This document shows, piece after piece, positions 33,203 to 45,104 of a DNA stretch of 64,000 nucleotides. The notes under the pieces are model-generated. The model made no database searches. It saw nothing but the letters and a program-made list of their open reading frames with translations, and had not been told where the DNA came from. The stretch's first letter is position 1. Each line of letters begins with the position of its first letter. The DNA is from Begonia masoniana (Eukaryota; Streptophyta; Magnoliopsida; Cucurbitales; Begoniaceae), in assembly GCA_022432975.1 (NCBI GenBank), contig CM039512.1, positions 46,249,289 through 46,313,288 on the forward strand, in the 5' to 3' direction. The position numbers and the translations under genes are program-made.

Positions 33203-33549
33203 ATCCCAGGTTTGTAGGACTATTTTCTATCTTGAAGAAAATAGGTAATACAGCTTACATACTGCAGCTACCTTCGTCTATGGATGGAGTTCACAATGTC
33301 TTTCATGTATCCATGCTGAGGAAATATGTACATGACCCTACTCAGATTGTGGAACCAGTGAACAAAGAGATCCAACTGATGCTGACGTACGCGGAAAGAC
33401 CAATGAGAATCTTAGAGTTTACAATCAAGGTGCTACGCAACAATGATATTCAACTGGTGAAGTTTTTATGGCGCAATCATAACGTGAAGGAAGCCACTTG
33501 GGAAAGACAACATGATATGATGAGTAGATACCCTGAGCTGTTTGGCTAA
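33203..33549 (+). pseudogene. Element F integrase C-terminus with chromodomain-like tail
   Basis: About 115 residues: GNTAYILQLPSSMDGVHNVF, VSMLRKYVHDPTQIV and FLWRNHNVKEATWERQ, ending PELFG at the natural stop (33547-33549). It is the intact end of a Tekay-type integrase. The catalytic core is missing, so it is only a fragment. Confidence 0.88.
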
Positions 33550-33576
33550 GCAAATTTTGGGGACAAAATTTTATTT

Positions 33577-33589
33577 AAGGAGGGTGAAA
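33577..33589 (+). promoter_or_regulatory. Polypurine tract of F
   Basis: AAGGAGGGTGAAA lies directly before TGTAACACCC. The same type of tract precedes the 3' LTRs of E and G on the minus strand. Confidence 0.9.
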
Positions 33590-36420
33590 TGTAACACCCA
33601 AAAATTTACCGTACGTTTGATAAATGTGTATAAGATTTTATAATGCAAATGGTATACTTATAAAAAGGAATAAGTAAAGTGAAAGTTAAAAAGTTAACTG
33701 GATTTGTGCAAACTTGATGCAACTTTTGACGTTGGAATTTGAAGGTAAAAAGGGAATAATTACATGTAGTATTATGAGATGTTAAAGTGGTATGGTTAAA
33801 GCGAAATACATGGTGTAAATTAAAACACCTCCCCCCCCCCCCCCCCCCCCCCCCCCCCAAAATTCGATGGCTTCTTCAAGAATCCTCTATTTGAAAATTA
33901 TAAACTCTCTCTTTCTCTTTCGTAAACATCTCTCTCTCCCTTCCTCTCCACGCCATTTCTTCTCTGCTGAGGCATTTCATGCCATTCTCTCCCCTCTGTT
34001 TTGAAGATTTAAGGTAAGAAAAATTGGGATTTTGGTTATGCTTGTTGAAGGATTTGTATTTGTGAGTTTTGGGTGTAAGTTTTCAAGGTTTTGTTAAGGG
34101 TCTTAGAAATCAAAGAAAATTCTAAACTCTCCCTAGTTTTCTTCTTTTTAATAGATGTATTTCACGATTAAATGATCAATGATAGAGTGGATGGAAGAGA
34201 TTATGTATGCTTGATCACTTGTTGGAAGATTAGGTTGAAATTTAAAAAAAAAAACAGCTAAACAGGGCAGTCCACGATTTTTGAATTTTTGACTTGTTTC
34301 CGATTCTCTTTTGACAAATAGATGGTTCTCTGTTGAACTAGATATCTTAAGGTTTAATTTGGCTGTTGGATCATTGGAATCAGATAAAAATTGAGGGAGT
34401 TACAATCGTTTAAAGTTGAACCTAAATTTGTTGAGAAATTTGAGATTTTAGTGGTGTTGATTGAATTTTTGTCAATTGATTCGGTTTAAGCTAGTTTAAT
34501 TGGATTTGGATTATGTTTTGCTTGGTTGATTAGTTAGTACTATGTGATGTTATTAATGGTTCGAATACACATGTTTTAGGTTCTTGAAACTTCAAGAAAA
34601 CGACAATGTTTGCTTAAATTCTGAAAGATCAAAGGTAAGATTATATTGCATGTGTTTGATCCTTAAGGCTTACATCACAACAGTATTAGGTTTTACGCAC
34701 TTTAAGGGGTACACGTATGGGTAGTTAGATTATTAGTAGTTGTTTTATATTAAGAATTGTTGTATTGTTATATGTCTTGAAAACTTGTCTATATTGTTAT
34801 ATGTTTCGAGGACTTGTCTATGTTATACATTGAGGATTGTCTTTATTATGAAATATGTTATATGCGCAATCGTATGTTCATGCATCACGGCTTCAAGAAA
34901 ATCATGCAAAATATTTTGATGCACACATTTTATGTAAGAAATATAAGAAAATGTCATGATATGAAATGAACCGGTTAAGTTGTGGGCGGGGAATGGCATA
35001 CGACATCATCCACCATAAGTTTTGAAAATCCCGACATTGGTTTGGGCCAGGGGGCAGATAAGACTCTGCGAATCCTGGGGTTGACTTAGGACGGAGGGGA
35101 CACATGACATGTTTACTGAGCCTACTCCCCTAACACGCCCCTTTAACCATTATACCACTGAAACTAAATAAAATGTAAAGTATGAACATGTTTTGAAAAC
35201 GATAATGCATAGCACAAGCATCTTATATCATTGATATACTCTTACTGAGCATTAAGATCATTAGTTAAACTTTGTAATGTAGGTACTGATCGTACAGATG
35301 AGGACTTCGAGTCTCAAGTTGATGAATAGATGTAGTTGGAGGAACGAGCTCATGGGGGTTGGTTGTGGCACTCTAGGACATTTTGACCCGTGGGTGATAT
35401 ATTAATATTTAGAGTACTTGTTTATAGTCTTTTGAATAAGGTTTAAGATAGATTTTGAGATTTGAAAAACACTAGAAATGTATGAGAGACTTTTTTGCCT
35501 AAATAGATATGTTCAGTTTTTAGATTCATCCATGCAATTTGTATTCGTAATTTCTGCTATGTACTTTGGGTCTTAAATTCGATCGAAAGGTTTTCATTTC
35601 GATGGTAGTTAGGTGATGAATATATGATGATTTAGGTGCTTGGACATAATGAAATAATGTTATTACTTGAAGTGGTTCGAGATGGTTAGAAGTGGATTGA
35701 GGAAAATATGAAGTGTATTAGGTGAAAAAAGAAGAAATAGAGGAAAAGTGGAGAAAGGGCCGTAGGTGGTGCGCTCGATTAGCGTTGTACGCACGCAAGG
35801 CGGAGGTGTGCGCGCGTTGTTGGAGCACGCAAGGCGGAGGTGTGCGCGCGTTGTTGGAGCACGCAACGCCCAACCGATCGATAGGCTTCTCGGGTGCAAT
35901 CGATCGGTGCCTATCGAGGATCGCGAGTCTGGCAGCAGAGAGCTCGCCGATCGATCGGCACTCGCACGCAATCGATCGGTTGATTGATGCTATTAGTTAT
36001 CGGCACCCAAGAGGGCGCCGATCAATCGCGCACAAGGCGCGATCCATCGGCCCTAGGATGTGCAATTGTGAGGACGCTGTGCATACTTGGGTGAGCGACG
36101 TGCGTGCCGACAGGGCGACACACGCGCTGCGACAAGGTGCAGCATGCGCGCGCGATACGCGCGGGGTGCGCGCGGCTCGCATTCCATGTTATGCAAGTGC
36201 TGTTTTTTTTATGTTTTCAATTTTCAATGGTACTTCTTTCCAACTTTAAAAGAGTCCTTTTAAGTATGTTTCAAGTACGTTTCAACTATGTGAAAGAGGT
36301 TCGAAAGTCTAAAATCCGTTCTAAGGTTTTAAGGAAAAGCCAAAAAAATTTACGTCTAAAAATGTGTCTAAGTTCATATAAGTTATGTGAAGTATCGTGG
36401 CTGCCTAGAGGGTCCTTACA
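33590..36420 (+). repeat. LTR of element F
   Basis: 2,831 bp. It contains a run of 28 C (33831-33858), island 1 (34633-34678, AGGTAAGA...GGCTTACATCAC), island 2 (about 35232-35285), island 3 TTTTGACCCGTGGG (35381-35394) and a GC-rich hairpin block (35760-36180). The frames on both strands in that block are not genes. Confidence 0.88.
35760..36180 (+). repeat. GC-rich CGATCG block of the F LTR
   Basis: The block includes a tandem GTTGTTGGAGCACGCAAGGCG-type duplication (about 35785-35870). It also has many CGATCG palindromes and arms such as CGATAGGC (about 35880) paired with GCCTATCG (about 35911). It lies 240-660 bp before the LTR end. Confidence 0.8.
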
Positions 36421-36882
36421 TCCTCCATCAAACCATTCTTTATCTTGTGAATCTCGATCTTGAAACCTATTCCTTGGGAGTTTTACGTCATTTCATTGCA
36501 TGGGCTCGTGGAAATCTCGCTCGGTCCATCTCCTTCGCATGGACTCTTGAAAACCAAGTCTGGTTCCCCTTCTTGGTACCAGTTCTGGAAATTTCAATTC
36601 GTATCTTCTTTTTGACCAGGGTCATCTAAAATCCGAATCATTTCTTTCCCTAGGTAAATGTTTCCAAACATTCTTGTTACGTTCATTAGAATTATCACGA
36701 TCATCGAGGCGTTCCAAGACTTGCCTCATCATTTGACTTAGACCATCAATTTGGCCTTGAAGACTAGTTTCTCCTGCTTGGGAGTTTTTGGATTTGGGAG
36801 TGTCCATATCACACACTTGTTCAAAAGTAGGAATATATTTAAGGTCACTTTTATTTGTGATGAACAAGGTACTACCTAACAC
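36421..36882 (-). pseudogene. Element B: Gag N-terminal remnant
   Basis: The minus-strand frame from 36882 to 36622 (86 residues) has a charged, Gln-rich stretch, GQIDGLSQMMRQVLERLDDR, that looks coiled-coil-forming. It stands where Gag should begin, about 600 bp after the PBS. Further sequence to 36421 appears to continue Gag out of frame, and fragment F then cuts it. The assignment rests mainly on position between PBS and protease. The stretch 36883-37490 is the untranslated leader, AT-rich with nothing else seen. Confidence 0.6.
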
Positions 36883-37490
36883 CTAAGTGTTAGATTTTTT
36901 TTTAGGTGCTAAAATTTAAGAACTTTAATTGTCGAAATTGGATTAATTTTCTTAGACCGAACCAATAATTTTAAATTTTGAATTAGTTAAATTTTAGGAT
37001 GGATAAATAAAGGGAAAATTTCAGACAAGATAACCCAATTGGTTTAAACCTATAATTTAAGAATCTATTCAAATTCAAATTTAAAATTTTAATTATGCTC
37101 AAGGGGTGAACTAACTTAGCAATTTATATAATATAAGATAATTTCAATTGTAAATTGCTAAATTAAACACAATAATCAGTGTGGTACAAATTTCTACAAG
37201 TCTCAGTTAGTAATCACCCTCGGCTCCTTGTAAACCAAAACCGATTAGACTTAAATTTTAGCAAATGATATGAACATGCTATCAATAAATTTGACAAACA
37301 AATCAGATCATGCAATGGTAAAATTGCTTAAGATCGTTAACCAATTCGTGCTCAGTAATTAATCAATCGGATTCAAAAAAATTTAGTCTAAGGTGTAGAA
37401 GTAATCTGATTAGATTGAACTTTAGGCAATCAAAACAATATGGAAATGATGCACAAATTCAATCAAAACAACGCAAAGGAAGCAACCTCC

Positions 37491-37502
37491 GCTCTGATAC
37501 CA
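37491..37502 (-). promoter_or_regulatory. Primer-binding site of B (tRNA-iMet)
   Basis: On the minus strand TGGTATCAGAGC lies two bases inside the 5' LTR (which ends at 37505). Confidence 0.92.
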
Positions 37503-37504
37503 AA

Positions 37505-38729
37505 TGATAACTTTTAAGATCTACAAAACAAAGGTTATGAAACACAAACCCACAATAAGGTATTCTCGGCCAAATCCGAGAGCATCTCCAAATTAAGCAA
37601 CCTAAATATAAATAAATTGATGTCCAATTGATACAAATTCTTGGGATGATCTTACTAGATGAATGATGAATGTAACCTGCAAGTTTCACGTAACAATAAG
37701 AACAAACAAATAAGTTAAACAAAGATTACCCATAACCAGCTCGAGAGCAACTTTGGCACTTTCGAGTGAATGTAATTTTCAAAAGAAAATTAAAACGACA
37801 CAAGGCTTGGTTGGCTAAACTTTTCTTTCCTACCTAAGGTCTTAGATAGGAAAAGAGAAGGTGAGGATTAAGAGTCACCAAGTAACCACAGACTTGGCAA
37901 CAATTGGAGTCTCAATCTCAACTCAAATTGATGAATAATTTGAGGACTGACCTTAGTTGATGATGATGATGATCTGATACTAGAGAGAAAGGGTCTACTT
38001 GTTCTCATTCCAAAAATAATATGTTAAATCACAAACTCCAATAGCCATGATTAAATGCAATCCTAAGGTGGTTTAAGGTCATTTCACACGAGGAGTTGAT
38101 ATCGGTCGTGCATGCTTTGGATTTTCTATCTTCAATCGTCGGTCGAGATGGTTTCTTCTTCAACAAGCCTGATTTTTAATCCCATAAGAATAACATTCAG
38201 CTGATGATTTATTTAAAATTTGAATTTGAAGGTTGGATAATGGCGCCCGCAAGTGGAATGGATCGGGCCTTGATGGTGCGCGCACAGCCATGTCTTGAAC
38301 GCTCCCCTAGTGGGCCGAGCCTCTTGATGCTTGGTCTTCAAGTCCGTGTGTGTCAAACCTTGACCACCACTAACCTAACATTCATCTAACTTAACCACAC
38401 AATCTAATGCATGCAACTAAATATTAAATAACAAGAAATACCAATGTATGCCAAATTCAAATGCAAGAATGGAAAATTCAAATGCAAGAATGGAAAATTA
38501 CACAAAGATGCTACCGGGAAGACAAATTCTCGTTTAACCTTGAGTTGACTCTTCACTTGTATCCCATTATAGCATGTATGTTGTTTTATCAATGTCTTGA
38601 GAGCTAGGCTTCCATTCCAAATGATTTATTAGTCCTTCACCTGCAAAAATTGTACAATAGTCAGCAAAAAGATTAGTTAAATTTTGAACTTTGCCTTCAG
38701 AACGTGTCATGGGACTCGTAGGTGTATCA
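37505..38729 (-). repeat. 5' LTR of element B
   Basis: 1,225 bp, the partner of 7502-11233. Its minus-strand start (38729-38500) matches the coding end of the integrase in the 3' LTR, but here it is not joined to a gene. It preserves the uninterrupted site where solo LTR C sits in the other LTR (about 37853-37870). Confidence 0.88.
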
Positions 38730-38734
38730 TTTAT

Positions 38735-39591
38735 AGGTTATGTGAGATTGGTTGAAGTTATGGTAGCATTATGAAGTGTTATTAGGTGTTAAACGAATAA
38801 AAGGAGAAAAAATAGAAGAATGGACGAGCTGGAGCGCGTGGGGCAATGCAGTGCGCGCACAGGGTGTGTGTGTGCGAGCGTGCGCGAGGAACGCACATCA
38901 CGCGCGAGGATTGCGCAAGGCGCTCCCAGCCAATCGATCGCCGCTGGGGTGCGATCAATTGACACTCGATTGAGAAACGAGGAAGGCGCGGGCAGAGAGC
39001 CTGCTGATCGATCGCCCCATGCATGTGATCGATCGGCGCTCGATTGAGAAACGAAGAATGCACGGGCAGAGATGCATTGATCAATTGCCCCATGCGCACA
39101 ATCGATCGGCACCTCAGGCGCACGCGCAACAAGTGGGAGCACGCGCAGGCATGAACGGACGAGAGCGCAGAGCATGCGACGCCGAGGGCTAAGATGTGAT
39201 CGCCGATCGATCGCCAGCCATGGCCGATCGATGGGTTGATCGATATTGTTGGTGCGGTCGGCACCTGAGAGGGTGACAATCGGTCAGCAAAGTGCGCCGA
39301 CTGATCGGCCCCGATTGTGCGCACAGTGCGTGCATCGTGTGGGCGACGCGCGTGCGGCGCGCTATGAGTGATGTTTTTTTTTTTTTTTTGGTTTTTAAAC
39401 ATTTTTTATTCCAACTTTGAATGAGTGTTTTAAACATGTTTTAAGAATATCTTCCACTCATTTCAAAGGGGTTAAACGATACAAAAGATGTTTTAAAAGT
39501 TGTAAAGAAAAGTCAAAAAATTTTACGACAAAAATGTTTTAAAGAAAGAAAAAGTTTATGTCAAGTTTTGTGACGATGTACGAGTCATTAC
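38735..39591 (+). repeat. Solo LTR A, right part, with GC-rich block
   Basis: This is the continuation of LTR A after element B. A GC-rich stretch at about 38830-39370, full of CGATCG and CGATCGATCGG-like motifs, is followed by a T-run (39374-39389) and the AT-rich LTR end. The end is cut at 39591 by G; the last base of the LTR, after G's TSD, is 48479. Frames on both strands (for example 38782-39402) are composition artefacts. Confidence 0.8.
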
Positions 39592-41864
39592 TATGGCGAT
39601 CCTCGCGGGTCCCCACGTGACTTGACGTACATTGACATACTTAACTTTTTAGCGTATAAATTTTTTTTAACTTTATTTAATGACTTTATTCATTTCCTCG
39701 AGCGACATCGTTTATAATATTAAACCTGGATAGCGGAAGACAATCGTGCGTGGAAGACTCGTTATAAAGTAAAATTACCAAAATTCCAAGTTTGACACAA
39801 TAAAAAGAACCCTGGTCGACACTTCATAATAGTGGTCGACACTTCATAATAGGGGTCGACACCTCATTTGTCTCTGTCGTTTTTTGTTTGTATAGAGACC
39901 GATCGACACCTTGCAATAGCGGTCGACACCTTGACTGATAGGTCGACCCCTGCAAGCACAGATCGACATTTCAAAGACAAAATGCCATCCCTCTACACTT
40001 AACAATTCACATTTTACAAACTTATCCCATTTTACTTACTCATCATCAATTCACTTCCTTTACTTTCTAAACCTCTTTCAACATCCAATACACTCTTAAA
40101 TACGCTATAAACTAAACGATTATACTTTAATAACACAATAATTTATCACCATATCTACACCATGAGTACTTAGCAGAATTCTAAAAAAGAACTGCATGGG
40201 TACGTCTAAAATGAACGTATCCAAACAGACGAAAAACGAAAGACTCCCAAACATCACCAGTATTTCAAAATAGGAAACCTAACTATCTATAAGCTACTTA
40301 TATATATATCAAAATTAAAAACGTCACCCATGACACACATACACATTGCCCACGGGTCAAAATACGCTCCAACAGCCACGAGCACCCTACCACGAGCATT
40401 CTTTTTCAACTGAATCTTTCATCAGGTAGAGGTACATTATCCTCATCTTCTTCTATGTCACATACACCACAGAGACAACTAATGAGCTAAAGGCTCAGCA
40501 AGTCAACGTAAATGTAAATGCATATCGTGCATATGCAATTCGTTAAACATGCAGTCATTTCATTTCATTTCGTTACATAGCGGGATGTCACCGGGGGTTT
40601 ATTCTCACCAGATAGAGGTGGCACATCCTGCGATTGGATAGCCCTCTCCATCTACCGGGGGAAAAATATGCTCATCTTCTCAGGACAGCCATGTCTGAAC
40701 CCCACCCCGATATGACCATGATTACGTACATTCATTTCTTTCTTTAGTTCATTTTCCTTTTTATAAAACACGTGCATAAACTCGTTTTCATGCCATTTTG
40801 AAAAGACGTGATGCATGGACAGTTCATATTGCATAAACTTGTAAAAGCATAGAAAACAATCGATAGAAACATTAAAGACATTCTACAACTTAACTAACCT
40901 AGCTACCCATCCAAATTTGCATTAAACTAAGTACATCACCAATTTCCTCAAAACATCAAACTCATGTGGTGTAGGCCAAATCGGCCAAGCAATGTCACAA
41001 AAACTTACCTTAGGTCCTTAGCAATTCAAGCTCAGAATCCGTTAGCTTTGTTCTTGTCAATTTCTAACAACCCAACAAAACATTCAGTTCAGAAACTTAA
41101 TTCAAATAAGGTAAATTTTCGAATTTCACTTCACATTTCCACCAAATTTCAAATCACCATAACTTTCTCAATTTTTATCCGTTTCCAATGATTCAACATG
41201 TTTTGGAAACCTCTTTATGTCTATTTTAACATGGAACCATCCATTTATAAAAATAAAATCAGAAGTTAGAGCATAATTCCAAAAATAGAAGCTACCATGT
41301 TTGTGTAACTTCAAAACCGTTTTCCAATTTTTTGTAAAAGCATGCACCCATCTCCAATACAATCTAAACCTAATCCTTAGAATGTCATTTAAACACCTTT
41401 AAATCAGCAACTAACAATTTTTCAGGGATAATTTCGTTGGTTAGGGTTTTGGAAAATCCCATTACTCACAAAGCTTAAAAACTCATCCATAACACTCCAA
41501 AACTTACATAATTCATAGCCAATAACCAACTTACCTTAAATATTGATCAAAATGAGGAAGCTAGGGCGTGGAGAAGAGCTTCAATGGAGAAGAAGGAGTG
41601 CTGTGGTTTTACGTGAATGAGAAGGAGAGGTTGAAGACCAAAAATAGGGTTAATTTGCCTTAATCACAATTAACCTCCCCTTAACTTTGCTTAATTAAAA
41701 TTTCACCCACACATTTTTCTCCTCCAACTATTTGAATTTTTTTTTGTTACGTTCGTTAATTACTCCTTCCTTCAAAATCTCATCCATAATATACAATACA
41801 TTAAATAATGTATTCGTACGAAATATTTTTATTCACAAAATGTAAGAAAGTTTCGGGTGTTACA
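39592..41864 (-). repeat. 3' LTR of element G
   Basis: About 2.27 kb. It holds a cluster of GGTCGACAC/GATCGACA motifs (39813-39970), island 3 as CCCACGGGTCA (40349-40360) and island 1 on the minus strand (40968-41010). No gene is present. PPT on the minus strand is AAGGAGGGTGGAA, directly next to 41864. Confidence 0.87.
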
Positions 41865-42036
41865 TTCCACCCTCCTTAAACAAAATTTTGTCCCCAAAAT
41901 TTGATTATACAAAAAGTTCAGGATATCTATTCATCATATCCTGTTGTCTTTCTCACGTGGCTTCCTCCATACCATGATTCTGCCACAAGACCTTCACTAG
42001 CGGGATTTCTTTGTTGCGCAGTACTTTGATTGAATA

Positions 42037-43180
42037 TTAAAATATCCTAATTGGCTTTTCCTCGTATGTTAGGGTCGGTTGAACTTCAATTTCTATTGTC
42101 TCTACAACATGAGATGGATCCCGTATACACTTTCTGAGTATAGACATGTAAAATACGTCGTGAATTCTCTCCATGGAAGCCAGAAGTTGTAACCTATAGG
42201 CCATCTTTCCAATTCTTCTCAAGATAGGGAAAGGTCCCATGTAACGAGGACTAAGCTTCCCTTTTCTTCCAAAATGCACAACTCCTTTGAATGAAGAAAT
42301 CTTCAGGAATACCTCATCGCCCTCCTTGAATTCCAATTCTCTTCTTCTATTACCAGCATAGTTCTTCTGTCGACTTTGAGCTATCTCAATTCTCTGTCTG
42401 ATAATGGCAATCTTCTCTGTAGTTTGTTGTAGAATATTGGGTCCAATTAAGCTAGCTTCACCAACTTCGTCCCAATACAGAGGAGATCTGCATTTCTGCC
42501 CATATAGCGCTTCATATGGAGCCATACCGATTGTACCCTGAAAGCTATTTTTATAGAAGAACTTGATCAATGGTAAATATTTACTCCACAAACCTTGAAA
42601 TTCCAACACACAGGCTCTAAGATATCCTACAGAATTTGATTCGTTCTTTCTGTCTGTCTATCGGTCTGAGGATGAAAAGTTGTGCTGAAATTCAGTTGAG
42701 TTCCCATACCTTTATGCAGATTTTTCTAGAATTTAGAAGAAAACCTCGGATCTCTGTCTGAAACAACCGAAACAGGAACCCCATGTAGTCTGACAATTTC
42801 CTGAACATAAAGCTCTGTAAAATGATCCATGGAATACGTCATCTTGACTAGCACAAAATGGGCTGACTTTGTTAAACGATCCACTATAACCCATATTCCA
42901 TCGTATCCTTTTGTAGTTCTAGGTAGTCTAACAATGAAATCCATCAAAATTTGTTCCCATTTCTATTCAGGAATCGGTAACGACTGTAAAGTTCCAGCCG
43001 ACCTTTGGTGTTCTGCTTTGACCTGTTGACAGCGTACCTAGCAACTTCTCTTTTCATGTTAGGCCACCAGAAGTGTTGTTCCAAGTCTCTACACATCTTT
43101 GTGCTACCAGGATGTACAGAGAATATCAATGAATGAGCCTCTGATAAGATCTTTTTCTTTAACTCTTTATCATCAGACAC
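42037..43180 (-). pseudogene. Element G integrase remnant
   Basis: Three minus-strand pieces: 43180-42944 with the zinc region (LIFSVHPGSTKMCRDLEQHF, both His kept, but the CxxC pair region frame-disrupted); 42947-42726 with the catalytic start (MMDFIVRLP, HGVPVSVVSDRDPRF); and 42609-42037 with YEALYGQKCRSPLYWDEVGE and the C-terminal SILRKCIRDPSH. The stretch 42725-42610, containing DGQSERT-type sequence with the third catalytic residue, is broken by stops and a frame change. The type is Tekay. Confidence 0.88.
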
Positions 43181-43219
43181 ATACCACCTGCTTCTGAACT
43201 TTAATGTGTCATCGTCTGA

Positions 43220-43632
43220 CTAGTTGAAATCAGATGAATCATTAGATATCATGCTCAATCTGAAGCTTTCATACTCAACATCTTTCTGCTGAACTTCTCG
43301 AATTTTGTCCAGAAGTGTTGGTTTCAGCGAAATGGTGGTAAGCATAGCTGACAGATCCAAAACAATTTCCAAATGGAACCTGGAAATCTCAGCTTTCAAT
43401 GATACAGACATTGTTGAAGTTGAAGATTGGCTTGCCGTAGGCATTCTGCTCAAAGCATCGGCTACTTTGTTCGCTTTTCCTGGGTGGTGTTTGATCTCAA
43501 AATCGTAATCTTTTACAAACTCTAACCATCTCCTCTGCCGCATATTCAATTCTTTCTGCGTAAACAAGTATTTCAGACTCTTGTGATCTGAAAATATCTC
43601 GCATTGCTGTCCATAGAGATAATGCCTCCAAA
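43220..43632 (-). pseudogene. Element G: end of RNase H
   Basis: The minus-strand piece from 43567 downward reads [20 protein letters not shown] and [11 protein letters not shown]. Upstream it reaches only to about 43632 ([13 protein letters not shown]), where homology to pol stops abruptly. The catalytic first half of RNase H, all of RT and protease are absent. Confidence 0.85.
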
Positions 43633-45104
43633 TTCAAACTTCCTTAGAAAGTACATGCCTTAAACTCTTTGTTCTTTAACGTCCTTGCGTTTAACTTCAT
43701 CCCTCAATCCAAGATCGTTCTATATTCCTCGAGTCAATTTCATTTATCTACTCTTACTTTAAATTCCTCTTTTAAAGGTTTTGACTTAATTTTTAATAAA
43801 CAATATCCTATAAACTTTGCTGTTCGACAATTGGAATCAATCTCTATAGTTTCCCTAAACTATAGTCCCTAAATCCAAGTACTCCAATCAAATAACTCGA
43901 CTACAACCTAACTTTTCTCTAAGTCTTTTGATCCATCTCCAACACAATTCATTCAGTTTCTCTATTTTCAAATTTAGTTATCCTTAAGGCAACCTATCAA
44001 ATCACTTAAAATATTCAAAGTTCCCTAGTTAACACATACGAGTTACTTATGAAGTAAATTTTTTATCTCAAATCCTTCATTTTACCTATTTAACCCTTTC
44101 ACCATCCAATTCACAAGCCTGTCTCAAATTCAGATATATAATCGATCCGCTCATTTTCTGAGAACATAAGCTCTTCCAAAAATCGTCCATTTTTTTATCC
44201 CTATCTTACATCTCATAATTCATATTCCCATGCACATGAATTAAGAATCCAACGTCCATGTCTTCTCAAGGCAGAATTTGGTAATACATTCTATGGTATG
44301 AATTTCCTATTTAAGCTAACCTTCACATTTTTGGATCAACGATTTTCCTTAACTACATTCTTAGATAATAATTGTACCTAAGCTTCCTAACATCATATGG
44401 ATTGACGATTGTCTAAAGGTTAAATAGTTCTCTAGTTATAATTTATATCTCACGCTCGCGATTCATAACTTGAATTAGATCAACTTAGGCTCACAACCTA
44501 ACCCCTATACTTTTAAACCAAAAGATTTCGCAATTCTTTATTTTATTTAAATTTTTAAATTCGATATGCTTTACTTCCTCAAGGTCCTACCTCGTATCTT
44601 AATGTCTCTATTATGCCCATAAATTTTTTATCAATCCTCCACACTAAATCGTGCCTAATTTAATGTCTCCACACTTTACCATTAGTAGATCCCTTGCCCT
44701 CGATTAAATCCATTATACTATCAGCCTTCAAAATTATCCAATCTCTCTTTGATGCTATAGCACCTTGATCGCATGCCATTTAAATCCTAGGCTTCCTCAT
44801 CCGACTCTTCCAAAATTTCTCAACTAATTCCTAATATTATCTTCGCAGTTTACTAACTAGTCTACCCTCTTCCATTCCTCCCAGTCAGATTTTGAATACT
44901 TTTTATTGGCTTCCTTGCAACATTTCATCCAACGATTCTTTTGTTTGCAACCTTGTCGTAGATAAATTTACACCCTTAGTTCAAATCTCCCCTAATTTCT
45001 AAATTTTCAAATCTAATTCAATCCACTACTATACGACATCCTCAAACTCCTAAACTATTTCGCATAACATATCTTAACATCTTCTATTTCATTAACTTTT
45101 ACTA
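43633..45104. other. Unidentified AT-rich insert or replacement in G
   Basis: About 1.47 kb without Ty3/gypsy homology or a convincing frame (the longest is 67 aa). On the plus strand it is rich in C and T, so element RNA would be purine-rich. It stands exactly where protease, RT and the first half of RNase H should be. I saw no terminal repeats, TSD or PPT at its edges. It may be captured host sequence or a product of template switching. Confidence 0.6.

Larger units (their letters stand above)
33203..36420 (+). mobile_element. Truncated Tekay-like element F (pol end, PPT, 3' LTR)
   Basis: The fragment starts abruptly inside the integrase C-terminal domain (PRFVG) and runs through the chromodomain-like end, PPT (33577-33589) and one full LTR (33590-36420, TGTAACACCC to CCTTACA). 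It interrupts B between gag and protease. The 5' LTR, gag and most of pol are absent. Because the left end is truncated, no TSD can be checked. Confidence 0.85.
7502..38729 (-). mobile_element. CRM-like Ty3/gypsy element B, with C, D, E and F nested inside
   Basis: On the minus strand the element starts TGATACACC at 38729 and ends GGTTACCA at 7502. It is flanked by a perfect TSD, TTTAT (7497-7501 and 38730-38734), inside solo LTR A. Order on the minus strand: 5' LTR 38729-37505, PBS 37502-37491, gag from 36882, protease, RT, RNase H, integrase, 3' LTR 11233-7502. The integrase C-terminus reads [13 protein letters not shown] and runs into the 3' LTR, a known trait of the CRM clade of centromeric retrotransposons. 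The clade name is my inference from this and from the lack of a chromodomain. All genes are broken. Three other elements lie in it directly (C, D, F) and one indirectly (E). Confidence 0.8.

Noticed and set aside
35663..36249. Open frames of 102 and 175 codons in opposite directions
   Set aside because: These are Arg/Ala/Cys-rich frames in the GC-rich block of the F LTR, with no homology and the same composition artefact.
38500..38729. Second, tandem copy of B starting with an integrase end
   Set aside because: The TSD TTTAT and the TGATACA start show that this coding-like stretch is part of the 5' LTR itself, as the pol frame ends inside the LTR.
38782..39402. 206-codon minus-strand frame
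   Set aside because: It lies in the GC-rich block of LTR A, is His/Arg/Ala-rich and has overlapping frames in other phases. Not a gene.
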